Source: Diabrotica undecimpunctata | Lineage: Eukaryota > Arthropoda > Insecta > Coleoptera > Chrysomelidae | NCBI RefSeq assembly: GCF_040954645.1 | Contig: NC_092809.1 | Span: 66,464,141 to 66,528,140, forward strand | Length of the DNA: 64,000 bases | Direction: 5' to 3' | In this document: in pieces, positions 34,506 to 45,294 of the stretch | Position numbering within the stretch: the stretch's first letter is position 1 | How the letters are laid out: each line of letters starts with the position of its first letter | Program-made: the position numbers and the translations under genes | The notes under the pieces: model-generated | What the model was told of the DNA's origin: nothing | The model's database searches: none | The model's input: only the letters and a program-made list of their open reading frames with translations

Positions 34506-34948
34506 TTCTCGCGTCTCCACCATACCGACACTACTAATACAAAATAGAAATAAAATTTATAACTTGCAAAAACATGGTCTAATATATTGTCCACAAACTG
34601 CGTTTATCCGTGCTAATATACATACTTATTCAAACTACATATGTGGACTTTGTATTATATAAAGCATTATAAATCATAAAACTTCTAATTTTAATAGATT
34701 TACAAGAAAACGTAAAATATATGATATAACTAAAATGCACCTGTTTGCACAACACGCCACTCACGTTTAAAATGTTGCCTAACGTCTATTGTCAAACTTT
34801 ATCGCATTAACTACTAACCTAAAAACTTTAAAATAGGTTTTACTTTTTGATGTACAAATGTAGATTAGAAGGTAAATAATTCTGAATTTCATATAAGGAA
34901 ATACAATTCAATCTACATGGTAATGTACAAAAATAGTGAAAGGGTTAA

Positions 34949-36160
34949 CTTTGAACGACTTAAGTGACGTCGGTAAGAGCTCTGTACAAAGTTAATAAAA
35001 CTGTTATAACAGTTTTTATTTGATATAGAAACAAAAACCAAGTACACAGTAACGATTTACCAAAGAAACATCGTCAAAAACGTCATAGAACCTAAAACAG
35101 AAATTAAATGAGTAAATTGTAAAATTAAGCAATTCATAAAATCCTTTAAAGACAATATTAAATAAAATTTAAGATTTATAGGAAAACTATTAAACGTGAT
35201 ATATACATAATTTCAGTAGGTAAGGGCATTGTTGAGTTAAGTGAACTGTTGAATAATTTGCGCCTGGCTCCGCTACTGCGAGAAATGCATCTCCGTCGGC
35301 TTGTTAAAAAATATGTTTCCTCAAATTCTTTATCTACAGACCCGGAAAGACCTTCAGCGTTAGGTAATTGTTTTTCGTTGTGAAAGATTCATCCCAGGAA
35401 GCTTAGTTCTGGAAAAAGAAGTTCTAATGGTCATTAGCGCTGTTGGGTCAAATACGGTTGTTTGGAGAAAAGGATGAGAAGTTTTTTGCGAATTCATGTT
35501 GTCGTTTATCATTGCTGAAACGTACACGAAGCAAAAAAACAGAAACCCTGAGTTAAATTATACTAATTTTTATTACAGACACGGGTCTGCTTTTGACCAT
35601 AGTTGCGCAATTTGAATACTAATGTGCATGTGAATTGTATATTTCAACCGGTCATGCTCCAAAAATTTCATTGAAAGGATCCTATTTCATCAATGCAATT
35701 TGCAGAAATCTCTAAAGTATATTAAAATATAAATTCACCAATAATTTTAATATTCACGAAAGATATTAGTCACTTATATAATACAAGAAATTTACCTATA
35801 AATTTAATCACACTTCCTTGACTAGTATTACGACTATTTCAGTTATTTCTTTAAAATTAACAGATTGCAGGAAACCTGTAATAGCTATTTGTATAACAAG
35901 GGAGCAACGTGTTACTTTTCCTCCCGAGAATGAAGTTTACTGTCCGACGCGTAGCGTAGTGCAGTAGTTTTTCAAAGAAAGAGAATGCACTTTACTCCCA
36001 TGTGATACATATGATTTTTCCACCTCCCTCAAATAACAAGTCATTTTTTCATTTTTAAATATTTTATTTATATGTATAACTAACTAACAAAATTTATTAC
36101 AGAAATAAAACTAACAGGTAGGTGTAGTATAACTCTATTTTCATAATTGCATCCTAAATA
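34949..36160. other. No gene seen
   Basis: Moderately AT-rich. A slightly GC-richer patch at 35,920-36,030 is conserved-looking but not recognisable. It could be the 3' flank of the recombinase remnant that follows. Confidence 0.4.
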
Positions 36161-36163
36161 CGT

Positions 36164-36640
36164 TTAATTTGTGGTTGGGCAATTATTTATATTAATGTTA
36201 CATGTGCACTTTTGAGCAGTAGTTATTTGAAGAGCACTAGAAGTGAGAGCTGGAGCCAACGTAGTTTTCATGGTATTTTCACTAACACTTTTATTATACA
36301 TTTTGTATCCCCCGAAAGTACTCGTATTTGGCTGATTACAATCTACATCTTTAACTTCAGTGACTCCCATAATTTGGTCTGAAATTTTTCGTTTTTTTGT
36401 AAGAAATTGCTCTACATACCCTTTAGCAATAATCGCAGACTTCCAACGTCCGTGTTTCTTTAAAGAAAGAATATCTGCTTCAGAATTTATATGTAAACTT
36501 GATGTATGAGGTTCTTCTAAAACAATGCTCGGTATTATTAATGGAATTGGTCAGTTTTTTTCCGAACAGATCTTGCGCCTCAGAGCACGCTATCAAAATA
36601 TCGATATCTTGGCCAAAAATAACCCTCAAAGCTCAAAATG
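36164..36640 (-). pseudogene. Crypton-like tyrosine recombinase, C-terminal half
   Basis: Tyrosine recombinases cut and rejoin DNA through a Tyr nucleophile; Cryptons are eukaryotic transposons built on them. On the minus strand: LRRKICSEKKLTNSINNTEH, then HCFRRTS (the H-x-x-R box, about 36,510-36,527); after one frame change ADILSLKKHGRWKSAIIAKG (G-x-W-K-S, about 36,435-36,470) and GYVEQF with the candidate catalytic Tyr (about 36,411). The tail continues as an open frame to 36,164 (TKKRKISDQIMGVTEV, a Ser/Thr-rich part and CTCNININNC). The first Arg box and N-terminal SAM-like domain are missing; a LINE tail sits where they should be. Ngaro/DIRS recombinases share these boxes, but no RT or RNase H lies nearby. 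Family assignment is by motif reading only. Confidence 0.6.
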
Positions 36641-36644
36641 TTCT

Positions 36645-36745
36645 TTTTAATTTCTTCTATCTTCATCTTCACGTGCCATATCAGAAATATCCGACGTTGG
36701 CCATCATCAGTGAAAAGGCTTCTCGATCTTCTGCCACATGGAACA
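36645..36745 (-). repeat. LINE 3'-end fragment with (GAA)-type tail
   Basis: In minus orientation it matches the fragment at 17,720-17,822 (shared CGACGTTGGCCATCA-type core). It cuts off the upstream part of the Crypton-like frame and may be an insertion into it. Confidence 0.55.
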
Positions 36746-36904
36746 ATTGTTCTGCATTTGACAGCTGAGTTTATTTACAAAAATGTTTTTTAACCAAAAA
36801 ACCTTTTTTTTTTTCTACTTCTCTATGGCCTTCTATTATTTTCACTTTAAGGTTTTGTCGTTAGATTCGTTTTAACCGTAGTTGTATATCTGCCACAAGG
36901 GGTT

Positions 36905-37320
36905 ATTGATCCGATCTAATATTTAATCCGACCTAATTGCTCCTGGGAATGTACTGACTTTGTGCAGCATTTTGGAAGTGCTCACTTACAAGTATATAAT
37001 CTATTTGGTTTCTCGAAGACCCAGAGTTGCTGTCATGATTAAATGGGTCTTTCCAAATATATAGTCGTCGCTTTGGTAGTTTATATCAGGTGTTTGCAGT
37101 GACCATGTCGCTATCTTTACAAAATTCATACAATCTCTGTCCTCGATCGAAAGGTTGAGCAAGACCATCAGAACCTACAGTTTGGCCTAGTCGACTTTCC
37201 CCAATTTTTGCACTGAAGTCGCCTATAATATATAAAATTTCATGTTTATTAAACTTCTGTAAGATGTCTAGGATTTGATCATACAGCGTTCTTCTATCAT
37301 TACTGTTAATTTAATTTTTT
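36905..37320 (-). pseudogene. LINE endonuclease domain fragment
   Basis: The minus strand reads through as an EEP-type endonuclease C-terminal half: NSNDRRTLYDQILDIL, LYIIGDFSAKIGESR (G-D-F-x-A motif, about 37,190-37,240), GQRLYEFCKDSDMVTANT, a stop, KLPKRRLYIWKDP and RNQIDYILVSEHF (catalytic Asp, about 36,985-37,020). Only one stop interrupts about 130 codons. No RT follows on this strand, and the next LINE piece upstream is a pre-RT linker, so the order is not that of one intact element. Confidence 0.65.
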
Positions 37321-37779
37321 TGCTCTAATTTGTTTAAAATCCTAATAAACAAATTATTTTACAATTTTTTTAAGAAAATTATAACTTCAAATGGATATAA
37401 CTTTAATACAACTAAAGATAAAGTAATTTAACAAATTTAAAGATATTTTGTTTAGAACTCTAAAAAATATGCTTTAAAATTGTAAGAAAAGACTTTGTAA
37501 ATCTCATTTTCATAAGAAGCCGAGTTATGAGGAAAAAAGCTTTTAAAAAAACCACCCATTTTGCACTAATTTTACAATATGTCGAGTTTTAATTATTGTA
37601 TTAAAGTTTAATTACAGTCATTTTCTCCTTTTTTAAGAAAAAAAATTAATAAAAAAATCCAGTACTTCAATTTACCAGCTAGAGCCTTAAAAACAATTAA
37701 ATTGTTTTTAACACTTTTTTCACCACTAAGATCGAAATACACCCTCGATACTCGTAATCATCGGCCAAAAATATATAAA
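37321..37779. other. AT-rich, no gene
   Basis: Homopolymer-rich sequence without supported features. Confidence 0.5.
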
Positions 37780-38400
37780 GTCAAACTTGGATGGACCCAT
37801 CAGATTTGAAAAAACCACGGTGGCTCTTAGCTGACCTCTAGACAATTCGTTGTTCCTCTTTCTTCAAGAATCGTCGGTGATTTCTCTTCCCTCCCGTCTG
37901 TTCCACTTTGCTAATCTCATAATTTCCTTATTGTTAGCAGGTCACCATTACGACTTCCATATTGGTTTGTTGATGTCTTGATTTATTTTCTGTTGGTATT
38001 AAATTTCTTATAGATTGCTTCGAATTCTCTCTCCGTGTTAAAGTTTTCTAAGTATATATTTAAGTTCTGTATTTAATTAGTTTCGTTTCTTTCTTTTACG
38101 TATCTCCTTTTTTCTCTTCCCTTTGTCAGGTAATCCTATACAGTTGTTCTAATTGATCGTGTAAGTATTTTTCTGAAGGCGCAATTTTTTAGGTCAATCC
38201 AATGATTTTTACGGGCACAAGTTTTTGTTTACATTTCATCCTTTGCTGCTGTTTCAAGATCATCCTTTATTCTGGTCCAATATGAGTCTATATCTCCTTC
38301 TTCATTTCCATTTTGATTCCTTAGCTTGTTGGTGGTTTTTCGAGTACAGTTCTTTAAGTGTAGCATCTCTAAGGGTTTGCACATTCCATTTCATTGTCTA
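37780..38400 (-). pseudogene. LINE linker fragment (between endonuclease and RT)
   Basis: The minus strand shows Lys/Arg/Glu-rich, LINE-linker-like sequence: KNCTRKTTNKLRNQNGNEEG, DIDSYWTRIKDDLETAAKDE (about 38,230-38,320), then KNHWIDLKNCAFRK and REKKEIRKRKKRN. It stops near 37,800. There are many stops. Assignment rests on style and the characteristic W-x-x-I-K-D-D...A-A-K-D-E segment, so confidence is limited. Confidence 0.4.
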
Positions 38401-38557
38401 ATTACAGATATATAATTTATGTCCAAACAAGAAGAAATTTCAATATCCTCCTTAATAAATGTTTAAGCGTACTGTCTTTGTATTTATGTTGAGGTTATGT
38501 TGCATATTATTAAGAAATAAAATATAATAGCGTTCTAGTGTTACCTGTAATATTTGT

Positions 38558-41159
38558 TAACACTGTAACTGCCACGTGTATTATATGTGGACACAGGCAA
38601 TTTTAGTTCTGTCATGTGTACATAATATAATGGACACAGGTGTTATCAGCGTTTTAGCCATGAGTCCGTGGCTGGTACACATTTACCGTGTATTTTAATA
38701 GAAATATCATTGAGTCTAGCGTAGAACTATGACATTTTAAAATATCCTGAGATTTTTTTAATTTTTAAAGGTATAAGGAATAATAAAATGAAAATTATGT
38801 ATACACCAACTTTTTTTATGTGTATTACAGTACAAATATTATATAATCAAAAGTAACATAGAATGTAGTATTTTTTAACTTGAAAATTAAGTACTGAGAG
38901 TCAGTTTTGTTGTACATGTTTTAGTTATTTTTTGTGAAAACATGGTTGGCAAAAAAACATTCTAAATATATAAAAGGGCTGTCGTCGCATCCGTTGCATT
39001 CACATATTACTCGTTTTGTGTTTTTTACAGCATAAATTCGACTATGTAGGTCAGAGTTTTTTTTTAACAAATCGTGCATCTGCCTATTTTATTCAAAGTA
39101 TTTTGAATAAGTTCATGTTTGATTTGAACTTGTATAGGAAGAAGTAGATTACTACAGTGAAGCATTTGCATGCACACATTTTCTTTGAATATTGTAACTG
39201 ACATTTTGCTTTGGTTGATGTTATTAAAAATAATCATTGACCAGTGAAGTACCAGAAATCATCTTAAAAGGCACTTTTCAGTATCATTTGACCGACTTTG
39301 GTAAGCAGTTTAACTAAGCTGTTTTTGATTTGTCATATCTACAAACGCTTTTGTGTTATTGTACTCGACAATGGCTGCAAGTTTTCTTTTAGGACCTTTC
39401 CTACGCGTTACCTCTATCATATCGTCTTTATATTTTTTAGACAAAAAAAGTATGTCTCTCTTGTCATGCCATTTCATAACTACAATATCATTTTGGTTTT
39501 TTTTTGACAATGATCTCCCATTTCTTGAATTTGGCTTCTACAGCATCTTTTGGAAGATTTTTTCGGTTTTTTTCTCAATGTTCCAATAAGATAAGTGGAT
39601 CTGGTTTTTAAAATTTCAGCAAGGTTAACTGATGTATACCAGTTGTCCGTAATAAGAGTCCTACCCTGATCCAATAAAGATTTAATCATTTCCATAACTA
39701 CCCTTTCAGCAACCCGTTGTCCATTCATTTTTTTTACTGCAATATATTTTAATTATATGGGTATGGCTTTCTAACAAACAAATTTTAAACAGCTTTATTC
39801 CAAACTTATGACATTTTTCTTCACGTACTGTTGAAAAGATAACTTGCCTCTAAATGGGATTATAGTTCAAACGTCAGTGCAAACAGTTGAGCCTGGAATC
39901 ATACATCAATGAAAATTAGCGTTTATTTCATTGACCAGACATTGAATTTTATGAAGTCTGCCATTTTCAGAACACTCGTCATTGTTTGCTAAATGAAATA
40001 TAGGCAAGAGCAACTTGAACCGATTTCGGGGATGTGTTTAGCAATATTACTTTTATATAATGTAATCAGCTAATGACGGCTTTGAGTCTAGTCCCATCCA
40101 AAGAAGGAGCGCTATTAATGTACTCATTTCAATGTAGTTAGTCTCTTTCCAATAATTAAAACGTGACTCTTTCGTAATTGTTTTATTTACTATTCCAGTA
40201 AAAATTTGTTGCTCTGCATACCTATTTGTTTCGAGGACAATCATATTTATAACATCTTCAGATAAACAGTTCAAAGAATAGCAGTTCATTCTTACCAGCC
40301 ATTTCGATTTTCAAATGTTCAGGAAGAATACCAAAGTTCAAAAGACAATCGAAAATTGGAAAATCTCCGGAAACAATTCCCCAGTTTAAATCTTGTAAAT
40401 CTGCCAAAAAATCATAATCTTGAGTCAAACAACTGTCTGATTCTTCCTTCATTACTCAACATGACTGAACACGGGATGGTCCTGCAGAAGTATTGGGTTT
40501 GGTGTCAATTTAAATGATATATTTATAATACGTATAACAAGCGTAAATTTATTTGTGTGCAGCCAATATAAAAGAAAAAAAAATCAGATTATACAAACTA
40601 AAATTTTATTAAGATTTTAGTGAACAAACCACTTATTAAATTTGTTTTTTTGCTACAAATTCATTGTCGGATTCACTCGTTCTCGCAGCATCTATATTAT
40701 ATGTAGGATTCAAAGCCGAATGGACTTTTTTTCCACCGGCAGCCTTTTCTGCTTCTAATTCCAACTCTAAAAATAACGGAGTTGTTTGTTATTGTGCACC
40801 ATGTTAACATTTTTCAATCGTGAAGTCGACGGTACGCTCCCGGAAGTAAATAACAAACTGAAACATCTTACATGTTTCACTCTCTTACTGGAAAGATAAC
40901 AGACTATTTGAACTTCAGTGTCCATCTGTGGTACACATGACCTGCAACTAGACATTAGTAACAATTTCACAATCACAGGCAGCGTGCACCATATGAGGAC
41001 ACAGTAATTTTTACAAAATTAACCAAAAACAAATCTGACTTGCTGATGATTTTTACTAAAAACAAACACAAATAAAGTAGTTACGAAGAAAAAAATATTT
41101 TGGCCCAGAAGACCCGGTACAAAATTTACTTTGAATTTACCTGGCAGTTAAAGTGTTAA
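38558..41159 (-). mobile_element. piggyBac-type DNA transposon D, both ends present
   Basis: TTAA at 38,558-38,561 and 41,156-41,159 enclose 2,594 bp. The ends read CACTGTAACTGCCA (left) and, reverse complemented, CACTTTAACTGCCA (right), 13 of 14 identical. They resemble the right end of element B (CACGTTGACTGCCA), so B and D are related subfamilies. Transposase remnants lie on the minus strand. Confidence 0.88.
39310..40452 (-). pseudogene. piggyBac D transposase, degraded
   Basis: The N-terminal acidic and entry regions are in two frames (40,452-40,053): EESDSCLTQDYDFLADLQDL, then FFELFLSEDVINMIV-type sequence across a frame change, EQQIFTGIVNKTI and MSTLIALLLWMGLDSKPSLA. The first catalytic block reads VCTDV-stop-TIIPFRGKLSFQQYVKK (about 39,830-39,880): Asp is kept but the context is damaged. 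The second, GRTLITDNWYTSVNLAEIL, is intact (39,600-39,660). The third, in a shifted frame, is NNTKAFVDMTNQK: the first Asp is present and the second is Asn. Frame breaks are near 40,270, 39,850, 39,730 and 39,500. It is most similar in motif style to element B. Confidence 0.85.
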
Positions 41160-42297
41160 CAACCGTACTCACTGTGTTACTAAAAGACTATCAATTGTTA
41201 TCCTGAATGAAAAGTTTAACGTCTACCTTCTATTAAATAGATTTAAATGTAATAACATATAATAGCCGCTTATATGCATAGAATATTTTATTAATTATAT
41301 CTTATACGCTACATGTATGCTACGCAAGATTATCGTTGCTTATTATGTATTCCTTCCTTGTCTTTCTTGTTGCAGATTACCGTGTCATTACCGGCTGGGA
41401 GACATACAAATTAGAACAGGTAATCAGTGTAATTATCTACCGCAAGTCGAGGGAACGACTTCTTAGATTTTTGCCGGGAAGTAACTATTGCAGTAGTTAA
41501 TATTTGAAGCTTTAATTATTATTTATATACAAGTTGTTTCTACCATTCAACATTAAACGAGTGTATATAGTGGTAAATGGTTTCGTTGAACAAATTAAAC
41601 TTAATTGAACTAGTAATGAAAAGAACGGTGTGAAGCTTGAAGAAAATCGCAACAAGGAAACTCAAAGGAAACGAACGTTTATTGCAGTTATGCGATCGTA
41701 GAGAATATCTTATTTTAGAATATTTACATACTACTTTGCTTTCTTAATGGCAACATTTTAATAAACAGTCAGCGGCGGCCGGCCAGGGAAAGTAGGTGAA
41801 GGTGAGGTTCACGAAAAAACTATAATTAAATTGAGACAAATAAGTAAAAAATGAAAGCAACATTATTATATCTAAATTCTGAAATCAATTATTTATTCTC
41901 TTTTAATTATTCTAAAATTAAAAAAGACAACAAGCTTTATTAGCGGTACGTACTTGACGGTCAAGTCCTGACCTGTTTCACTAGCCGTGTAGGATTCAGG
42001 AATAGGTAAATATCATTTTTGAAATGCAAAATCCATCTGCATGAACGACAATAAGCGTTCACGGTGAGAAAACTGGTGAGTGCAGTTCCGTCTAAAAATA
42101 TATTATCCGTCTATATTTTTTATATAGTATAGTGTATAGTGTAGTATTTATTAGTTTAGTTTAGTCACAGTATTAATTTTATTTGTTTAGTGCGCTTTAT
42201 TAATACATTTCTCTGTGGTTTGTTTCGGATTGCGGATATAAAGTGTTCTCGTGGATTTCGTTTGGACAAAAATAATTTTAGACAGACATGAATCTAA
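41160..42297. other. No gene seen
   Basis: AT-rich with one GC-rich spot near 41,770 (GTCAGCGGCGGCCGGCCAGG). No frames or RNAs supported. Confidence 0.5.
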
Positions 42298-42510
42298 TTA
42301 ATGACTTCTTCTTCTTCTTCCTATGCCGTCTCCATTAACGGAGGTTGGCGACCACATTTCTAAAAGTTTCTCTGTCTTTTGCAAAGTGGAATAATTCGTC
42401 TACAGTCATGTTTGTCCAGTCTCGAATATTTCGCAGCCATGTTTTCCTCTTTCTACCTATTCCTTTTTTGCCATCGACTCTACCCTGCATGATGACCTGC
42501 AGAATACTAT
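42298..42510 (-). pseudogene. LINE C-terminal tail and 3' end
   Basis: The minus strand reads VIMQGRVDGKKGIGRKRKTW, then LRNIRDWTNMTVDELFHFAK and RETFRNVVANLR before a TAA at 42,335-42,337 and a 3' tail of GAAGAAGAAG. This is the usual C-terminal end (basic GRxRxxW block followed by a helical segment) of the insect LINE family seen repeatedly in this window. The whole readable part is open, but the fragment is 5'-truncated. Confidence 0.7.
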
Positions 42511-42633
42511 ATTAAATGGTGGCTAAATTAATGACTTGGTGTGTAATATATTAGAGACTCCGTTTAGGCATTGGAAAATGAAGATAAAAGGGATGTTCTT
42601 TTACATGGTCGGCCAACCAGTATTTTAAACATC

Positions 42634-42690
42634 TGCGTCTGATCCAGAGTGGTCGGCTGCAATCAGCATCTGACTCAGAGTGGGCGGCTG
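42634..42690. repeat. Two-unit imperfect tandem repeat, ~31 bp
   Basis: CTGATCCAGAGTGGTCGGCTG and CTGACTCAGAGTGGGCGGCTG follow each other with a spacer, two units of about 31 bp. Confidence 0.7.
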
Positions 42691-42989
42691 AATCGAAACA
42701 CACCAACCCGTTTTAGCAGGCGTGGTGTTTTAATCGCCAAAAAACCCTCATTGAAATGTCAAGGTTCAAAACTAAAATACCCCAGGCAAGCAGAACGAAT
42801 CGTATGTAGTATAAGTGGCCTAAAAAACTATTTTCAAGTTATTAGGGCCCTAAACTCTATACAGTTTTTTAACGAATTTTTAATGAGGTTTGGGCGTGAA
42901 GTAGGTACCAAAACTCCTTTTGGCTCCGGCAAGCTTTCCTCATCTTCGCCATTTTTTTAGGCCACAAGCCGCCGCTGTAACCAGTTCTT

Positions 42990-43153
42990 TATATCACACC
43001 TTTTTAGAGGTAAATTTGACCATGTCGATATGAAATGAGGTTAAATGTGATAATACTTCTCATCTTATAGAATTCATTGTAAAATAAGAACTCTCATATT
43101 TTATTTCATTTCATATTGACATGGTCAATTTTACCCCTAAATAGATGTGATAT
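42990..43153. repeat. Fold-back repeat (MITE-like), 164 bp
   Basis: Arms starting TATATCACACCTTTTTAGAG (left) and ending ATAGATGTGATATA (right) are inverted copies, including GACCATGTCGATATGAAATG versus its complement. Arms are about 50 bp around a 60-bp centre. No coding sequence. Confidence 0.75.
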
Positions 43154-43581
43154 AAAAATCAGTTTTAAATGTCTCATTAAAATCTCTTCGCCCAACTATA
43201 AAAAAGATTTCCAATGTAGTGGGAATATTCTACATATTTCCAAACGACCCCACAATTTTTTTTTTGTTATTAACTATCTCAAATTGGTGGCTTATCTTAA
43301 TAATTTTTTATACAAACTCACCTTGGAAAACATATAAATCCGGAGTAGTTTCACTCAGCCAGTCATATTACATTACTTCATTTGAACAAGGTTTTCCAAT
43401 ATATTAATAAATAACATATTTACTAAAACAAATAACATCATCCGAACTGGAATATGCCATTAAGATATCCAACAACACAGCCCCAGATCCAGGTTCAAAT
43501 GGCCAAAAGATTACTAGGTACTGTAACTGTATCTTCCAAACTGGAATACTTCCTTACAAATTTAATGATCGCTTTGTTATA

Positions 43582-45070
43582 TTAACCTATTAGTGCCTAG
43601 ATTATTTTTTCGCAGTTTTTAATGTGATGCTAATATTTTTTGGGAACAGTTGTATTAAAAAACATAAAAATAAATGAATGAATGAATGAAATAAATGATT
43701 TTACGCATTCGGATTTATAAATTACTCAGTATATGATGTCACATGTAACGCTAGGAGCTAATGGGTGCAAAAATACAAAATATATCTGTAAACAATTCTA
43801 TATATTTAAAAACTGAAAATAATGAAAAAGAAATTTAAACATTTTGGTTTGTGTGATAAGTAACAAAAAAATCAATACATAGACCTAAGTTACATTTTTT
43901 ACACATCGTGTGTGTTGAACTTTTGCAAAATCTTCCATCACAACGTCTTCTTTCGTCGTTTTAAATTTTATCCATTAGGTGTTACATCCTATCATATCTA
44001 ACTTCATCGGCTAATATTTGTTCATTAGAAGATGGAGATGGAGTCCTGCCAGTACCTTTGGGAGATGACGAATAAACTTGCACGATAGCCCTTCGATAGC
44101 CTATTTGGGACATCTGAGCGTTATTGACTGAAACATAAAGAATCCATGTAAACAATACCCAGTATCATTTTCTGTTTCTAATTTGAATCCTGTACTGTCC
44201 AAAATTTTGATCCAATCGCTCAGTACCACCAATTTTTTTGTTATACTCTGCAAGTATTGCTAGTCTTCTAACTTGTATGTGTATTTTTTCTTCTGTGAAT
44301 AACGTCTAACATTTGTTATTGGATTGATGCCATATATATTTGAAGCAATGCAAACTACGGAATTATCGACCCACTTAGCTACTAGTACAGCATCCGTCCT
44401 ACTAATAGTACTTTCATAGTATCCCCTTTCTTTTTCTTAATATCTTTTTTAGCCAATAAACGACAGCTCCTAGATAAACGGTTTTCCCTTATAGTCCCCG
44501 TGCCTCCGTATCCTTTCAAACGTAATTAAGACAATAAACTGAAGATAGTAAATAAATTGTCAAAATAAAATAAGAATGAAGTGGTGTTGTCACCTTTTCA
44601 AAGTTTCTTTCTATGTCAATATCAGGAGTAACAGATTTTTCTTGATATATCTAGAATTCAATCAAATAGCCCATTACTGTATGTAGGCACCAGGCTTTAT
44701 AACCAAATCGTATAGGTTTTGGCTGTTAAAAATTGCTTGCAGCTATCTTTACGGTAGTATTTGACCATACTTTCGTTAAAAGCCAGATCTTTTTCAGGAA
44801 CAAAATACTTTCTGAATATGTCCTTCACTTTATAAATGACCGTATTTTCCAGAGCTTATCACCCTTATCAATATTTGCGTTAGAATTCAAGTGAATTAGC
44901 TTCAAAATTTGCTCAAATCTGTTGAGAAAGATATAGAAATAACAGGAAATTGTTTCTTGTTTTATCTTAAATCTCCCGAAATCTAATTTTGGGATTCAAA
45001 ATCTTTTGGAGATACCATAATAAGGTGTAATATCGACATCATTTGCCAAAAAAATATTAGCTTCATGGTT
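43582..45070 (-). mobile_element. piggyBac-type element E, right end not found
   Basis: TTAA at 43,582-43,585 followed by CCTATTAGTGCCTAG is a candidate end downstream of the transposase stop. CTAGGAGCTAATGGG at 43,753-43,767 is a partial inverted copy of that end, so it may be a subterminal repeat. No convincing partner end was found near 45,070. The coding remnant is clear. Confidence 0.5.
43850..45070 (-). pseudogene. piggyBac E transposase (PGBD), degraded
   Basis: From the N-terminus on the minus strand: RFEQILKLIHLNSNANIDKG and DKLWKIRSFI (about 44,860-44,930); VPEKDLAFNESMVKYYRKDS, in which the usual catalytic Asp of D-E-S-M is Asn (about 44,760-44,800); IRFGYKAWCLHTVMGYLIEF after a frame change; a degraded middle part; GYGGTGTIRENRL (44,470-44,520); and DAVLVAKWVDNSVVCIASNI with the third Asp retained (44,345-44,400). 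Then SQIGYRRAIVQVY and DEVRYDRM, and a C-terminal cysteine domain CDGRFCKSSTHTMCKKC (about 43,885-43,950) ending near 43,850. Several stops and shifts. The C-x-x-x-F-C...C-x-x-C domain is typical of PGBD4-like proteins. Confidence 0.8.
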
Positions 45071-45179
45071 TCTGCATGGTTTCAAAACTCGACTGGTTTC
45101 GGGAGGGGAGGTGAGTGGGAAATATAAATATTGCCTCCGTAGTACAAAGCACCGTCATTTTCAGGTTACAAGCGAAGCA

Positions 45180-45290
45180 GTAACATCACCAGAAGATGCC
45201 AACGCCTAGTGTTGGCGAAACGTCGAGAACTAATCTCATAAGACAGCGGCTTAACAGCCCGAACAAACAGTTTAACGCGTTAGACGATGG
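45180..45290 (+). promoter_or_regulatory. Hairpin followed by CGAAACGTC (retroelement-type motif)
   Basis: AGAAGATGCCAACGC is followed by CTA, GTGTTGGC and CGAAACGTCG. The stem GCCAACGC/GTGTTGGC is flanked by AGAAGATG and GAAAC. This arrangement recurs at the ends of many insect retroelements and partly fits hammerhead ribozyme boxes (C-U-G-A-N-G-A and G-A-A-A). The first box has one mismatch. Function is not shown. Confidence 0.4.
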
Positions 45291-45294
45291 CCGT

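Larger units (their letters stand above)
32853..34948 (-). mobile_element. piggyBac-type DNA transposon C, both ends present
   Basis: TTAA at 32,853-32,856 and 34,945-34,948 flank inverted ends that both begin CCCTTTCACTAT (12 of 12 identical). Length between the TTAA sites is 2,088 bp. The only coding content is a degraded minus-strand transposase, listed separately. Ends and termini differ from the other piggyBac elements in the window, so it is a separate family. Confidence 0.9.

Noticed and set aside
42649..42960. 103-codon plus-strand frame as a gene
   Set aside because: Contains the 31-bp tandem repeat; no recognisable domain or homologous motif.
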